Source: Veillonellaceae bacterium (lineage in GTDB: Bacteria; Bacillota; Negativicutes; JAAYSF01). From it: a DNA stretch of 64,000 nt. Of the stretch, positions 61,683-64,000 are shown in pieces; position 1 is the stretch's first letter; every line of letters begins with the position of its first letter. The position numbers were made by a program, and so were the translations under genes. The DNA is taken from contig JAAYSF010000085.1 in the NCBI GenBank assembly GCA_012523975.1, forward strand, positions 20,590-84,589. Direction: 5' to 3'. Under the pieces are notes generated by a model. The model made no database searches. It worked only from the letters and a program-made list of their open reading frames with translations, and had not been told where the DNA came from.

Positions 61683-61871
61683 TTGAAAAAGCAAGTTTGG
61701 TGTGAGCATGAGGAAAAGATTTCAAAGTTTACCTTTGTTAATTATCATGGCAAAGAGACGCCGGTCATTCAGAAAATCCAAGCTTGGTGGTGCCCGGAGT
61801 GCGGCTTGCACGGAGCCGAATCTGATTTTGTGATCCAGCAGAATATTAATAAAGCGGCATTAGCAAATTAG
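61683..61871 (+). CDS. Small zinc-ribbon-like protein
   Basis: 62 residues; three cysteines and several His (WCEHEEK near the start, WWCPECGLHG in the middle) suggest one metal site. TTG start, with AAAGGAG 9 bases upstream. A terminator follows, so it forms its own unit. No family recognised. Confidence 0.65.
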   Translation: MKKQVWCEHEEKISKFTFVNYHGKETPVIQKIQAWWCPECGLHGAESDFVIQQNINKAALAN

Positions 61872-61881
61872 CTTTAATCAC

Positions 61882-61928
61882 AAAGGCAGTCTTGATAGCA
61901 TATTTAAGCCTATCAAACTGCCTTTTTT
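61882..61928 (+). terminator. Terminator after the zinc-ribbon gene
   Basis: AAAGGCAGT-TTGATAG ... CTATCAAACTGCCTTTTTT, long stem with T-run. Confidence 0.88.
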
Positions 61929-62018
61929 GTTCTCTCGTGTTGAATAAAATACTGCAGTATAGCTCGCCCTCCTTGCCGGCATATTATTGTTGAATACAGG
62001 AGCATAAGGAGGATATCT

Positions 62019-62279
62019 ATGAAACCTATTCTGATGTTTACTATGAAGTCTTGTCCGCATTGTGTAAGAGCCCTGCAATGGATGGACGAGCTAAAGCAGG
62101 AAAATCCAGCCTACGCCAATTTGGAAATTGAAATAATTGATGAGAATATTCATCCTGATATTGCCGGAAAGTATGACTATTACTATGTGCCGACCTACTT
62201 TGTCCACGGCGTTAAGGTTCATGAAGGCGTTCCCAGTAAAGATAAAATTCGAAATGTATTTGAAAAAGCGCAAAACTAA
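62019..62279 (+). CDS. Glutaredoxin-like thiol protein
   Basis: 86 residues, thioredoxin fold. Active site MKSCPHCVRALQWM (CPHC), cis-Pro in YYVPTYFVHG. A small cytoplasmic disulfide oxidoreductase of the glutaredoxin/thioredoxin type; the partner and reductase are unknown. Start ATG with AAGGAGGA 6 bases upstream. Monocistronic. Confidence 0.88.
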   Translation: MKPILMFTMKSCPHCVRALQWMDELKQENPAYANLEIEIIDENIHPDIAGKYDYYYVPTYFVHGVKVHEGVPSKDKIRNVFEKAQN

Positions 62280-62283
62280 AAAT

Positions 62284-63216
62284 TTAAAATAACCCCAATT
62301 GCTTAGTTCTGCAACTTTTCATCTTGCGCTCAGTAACTTTATCACCCGGTTCAAGATTGCCACTAAGCATTGGTGAATTAGGATCATGCTTTAATAAGTT
62401 ATTTTTCACCGCATTAGCACTAAAATTGGCATAACAGTACAAACACCCGTGTTTACAAGTGTTGTAAGCACCAATATCAACACTGGCTGCGCACCCACAC
62501 ATAGTTCGCTGGTTTTTATCCTTATCAAGGCGTAGTTCTTGCCCAATTATCCTTGCTATCAAACAATCATCAATACATTTTCCATGTTCAATCCCTACTG
62601 ATGACAGGTCGACTAACTCGGAGCAAGTTTGTATTATCAGCCCATACTTACTGGCAATGTTTTTAAACCTGCCGCCAATTTCAAGCATAAGTTGGACGTT
62701 TATGGGCTTTAGCGGAATATTGCTCATGTTCCGTTCAGCTTTCTTATACAAATCTAAAAAACTTATTATACAGCGATCAGTCCGTCCTTGCAATGCATTC
62801 GCAATAGCTTCAAATTTGCGGCTGTGATATTCAAAATCTAGTTCGTCTGTTAAAATAATCGGATCATAACGCCAAATTGTTCTTTCCTTGCCAATAATTG
62901 CAGACAGCTGTTTAAATGCTTCTATTACAGCCGGCTTAGCAAGCACATTGGCTTCGATTTTTTCATTATATGGCGTAATCGTGATTTGAAAATAAAAGTC
63001 ATATTCCGCCAGCAACTCTAACTTATCTAAAATGGGGACAGGATTCTTTGTCCAAAAGACAATGCAGTCGATTACCTCGGGACTTAGTATTACCTTGCTT
63101 ACCTGCTGAAAATTTACTGGATTCCGGACAAGTACATACCCCGCCTTTAAACGTTTAAAAAACCAATCCGAATAGAAAGCTGGTATGTCCGTTCGCCGAC
63201 TAACACTTAAAATCAA
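62284..63216 (-). CDS. DUF1848 family protein, radical-SAM-like cysteine motif
   Basis: 310 residues. The start ILSVSRRTDIPAFYSDWF is typical; a TIM-barrel-like body follows (IVFWTKNPVPIL, FQITITPYNEK), and the C-terminus holds MCGCAASVDIGAYNTCKHGCLYCYAN, a cluster of cysteines like that of a Fe-S protein. Function unknown; a role as a nucleic-acid or radical enzyme has been suggested for similar proteins only by motif. TTG 63216 has AGGAAGTGA upstream; the frame extends upstream to 63309 without a site. Confidence 0.83.
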   Translation of the reverse strand: MILSVSRRTDIPAFYSDWFFKRLKAGYVLVRNPVNFQQVSKVILSPEVIDCIVFWTKNPVPILDKLELLAEYDFYFQITITPYNEKIEANVLAKPAVIEAFKQLSAIIGKERTIWRYDPIILTDELDFEYHSRKFEAIANALQGRTDRCIISFLDLYKKAERNMSNIPLKPINVQLMLEIGGRFKNIASKYGLIIQTCSELVDLSSVGIEHGKCIDDCLIARIIGQELRLDKDKNQRTMCGCAASVDIGAYNTCKHGCLYCYANFSANAVKNNLLKHDPNSPMLSGNLEPGDKVTERKMKSCRTKQLGLF

Positions 63217-63251
63217 GCAATCACTTCCTAGCAAAATGCAATAATTTGCGT

Positions 63252-63518
63252 TTAAACAAGCCAACCTCGCTGCCAGAAAATATAAACAATAATAATATTG
63301 AAAATACACAGTAACGGAATGCCGACTTTAAAGGACCAATGGCGTGTTTTATGACGGAATATCTGCATTCCAATAAGAATGCCGACCGCCCCGAAAGCAA
63401 AAGCAGCCAAAAAGAAAGTTCGTTCTCTAATGCGCCACGCATTTTGCCTAGCCCGCTGTTTATCTAGCATCACCAGAAAAAAACCGACGAGATTCCAAAG
63501 AATATATAATGTAATCAC
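63252..63518 (-). CDS. DUF1294 membrane protein
   Basis: 88 residues, three membrane helices. LVMLDKQRARQNAWRIRERT followed by FRHKTRHWSFKVGIPLL is the DUF1294 pattern (DK-x-x-A, R-I-x-E, KT-x-H-x-x-F). Function unknown. GTG start with GAGAGATGG upstream, modest. Lies 35 bases upstream of the DUF1848 start, so the two may be cotranscribed. Confidence 0.87.
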   Translation of the reverse strand: MITLYILWNLVGFFLVMLDKQRARQNAWRIRERTFFLAAFAFGAVGILIGMQIFRHKTRHWSFKVGIPLLCIFNIIIVYIFWQRGWLV

Positions 63519-63541
63519 TAAACCATCTCTCTCTGCCCTTA

Positions 63542-63763
63542 TTACCTAATCTTACTGCCATTAGATAGCAATCGTATAATAGTTAGCGCCTCAGAAGGTT
63601 TCATCTTATCCTCATAGCCTAACTCTTTTAGCTCAGCCCAAACACTTTGTTGTACTTTTGGCGAAAGCGATGTCACGCTCTGGATTTCAGAAACAATGGC
63701 TTTAATCTCGCTATCATCCATCAATGCTAGTATGCTTTGACCTTTTTCCAAGCCAATCATCAT
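63542..63763 (-). CDS. Small protein resembling the FliG N-terminal domain
   Basis: At least 73 residues. GLEKGQSILALMDDSEIKAI followed by VSEIQSVTSLSPKVQQSVW has the pattern of the first FliG helices (KAA-x-x-L-x-x-x-G ... EI-x-x-I). ATG 63763 has no ribosome site. In the same frame KAAVFL lies just upstream, and an AAGGAGG (63803-63809) sits 9 bases before an in-frame ATA (63796), which could be a rare start giving 84 residues. No other flagellar genes are in the window. Confidence 0.5.
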   Translation of the reverse strand: MMIGLEKGQSILALMDDSEIKAIVSEIQSVTSLSPKVQQSVWAELKELGYEDKMKPSEALTIIRLLSNGSKIR

Positions 63764-63976
63764 AAGAAAAACGGCTGCCTTTGTTATTGCATCTATAGGG
63801 ACTACCTCCTTGCTAAATCTCTAAAGTTTGGTCATAGACCGAGGCTACTCCGGAGATCTTTTTTTCAGTGCCGGTAAACTTATTATATGTTATATCCTGC
63901 TACTCTTAATTTTCAAGCTTAAATTAAAAAATATTTTTATTAGTTAAAATGTTGCATATTAAAAATTTGCTACACA

Positions 63977-64000
63977 GAAACACGGGGAGAAACACGGGGA
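63977..64000 (+). repeat. Tandem 12-base repeat at the window end
   Basis: GAAACACGGGGA occurs twice in direct tandem. It resembles the CACGGGGACA repeats at 38645-38726 and may be the edge of a dispersed repeat that continues beyond the window. Confidence 0.55.

Noticed and set aside
63840..63880. Possible c-di-GMP or fluoride riboswitch near the window end
   Set aside because: The short CTCCGGAG and GGTCTATGACC repeats do not match the core of either class.

Overview
The window reads as chromosome from an anaerobic, spore-forming Firmicute that also has an outer membrane, most like the Sporomusaceae (Negativicutes). The sequence signs are: a Spo0E-family gene, a PAS histidine kinase of the sporulation-kinase type and a YIEGIA pair (spore former); an RND efflux pump with periplasmic adaptor (diderm envelope); an iron-sulfur L-serine dehydratase (anaerobe); strong AGGAGG ribosome binding sites; and SAM-I and manganese riboswitches. 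The species assignment is inference. No tRNA, rRNA, CRISPR array, prophage or intact insertion sequence was seen.

Layout. 1-5100: surface polysaccharide genes (3' part of ugd is cut by the window edge; two glycosyltransferases; gmd) and a Cys-rich small protein. 5100-7200: cupin and PAS histidine kinase. 7200-12100: sulfur amino acid block, read leftward: SAM riboswitch, metX, a YezD-like small gene, metY, a decayed larE, then cysK behind its own promoter and a leader terminator. 12100-16900: secreted Met-rich protein, CWB2-like protein, MscS channel, acyltransferase-like membrane protein and a small-protein operon with two more YezD-like genes, next to a strongly structured leader RNA. 16900-19800: L-serine dehydratase (sdaAB-sdaAA) and azlCD. 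19800-28300: small and housekeeping genes, including spo0E-like, EamA, UspA, HpcH aldolase, CBS/CorC protein, DUF421, htpX behind a manganese riboswitch, HAD phosphatase, DUF134 protein and MBL hydrolase. 28400-34800: RND pump, TetR regulator with two matching operators, MFS exporter. 34800-37800: ECF sigma and anti-sigma genes with a frameshifted PrcB-like gene, and a histidine-kinase remnant. 37800-41900: hydratase, lipoprotein, zinc-finger/DUF2087 regulator with a GIY-YIG-like partner. 41900-46000: a phosphorelay (hybrid kinase, Hpt, REC-GGDEF). 46000-50500: OpuC-type osmoprotectant transporter and fabH. 50700-57200: a tandem pair of membrane-anchored GltB-like flavoproteins facing a norCB nitric oxide reductase with atypical residues, then YIEGIA and its partner. 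57200-60000: copA-csoR with a clear operator. 60000-64000: DAACS symporter and small proteins.

How parts work together. Methionine and cysteine supply is under SAM control (metX-yezD-metY) and probably a separate attenuator (cysK). The three-gene phosphorelay should end in c-di-GMP synthesis. Export pumps, copper export and osmoprotectant uptake form a stress block. The most promising unexplained items are the structured leader at 15971-16040, the cysK leader terminator, the three YezD-like genes (two of them only about 50 codons), the non-canonical NorBC, and the duplicated GltB-like proteins that lack obvious Fe-S cysteines.
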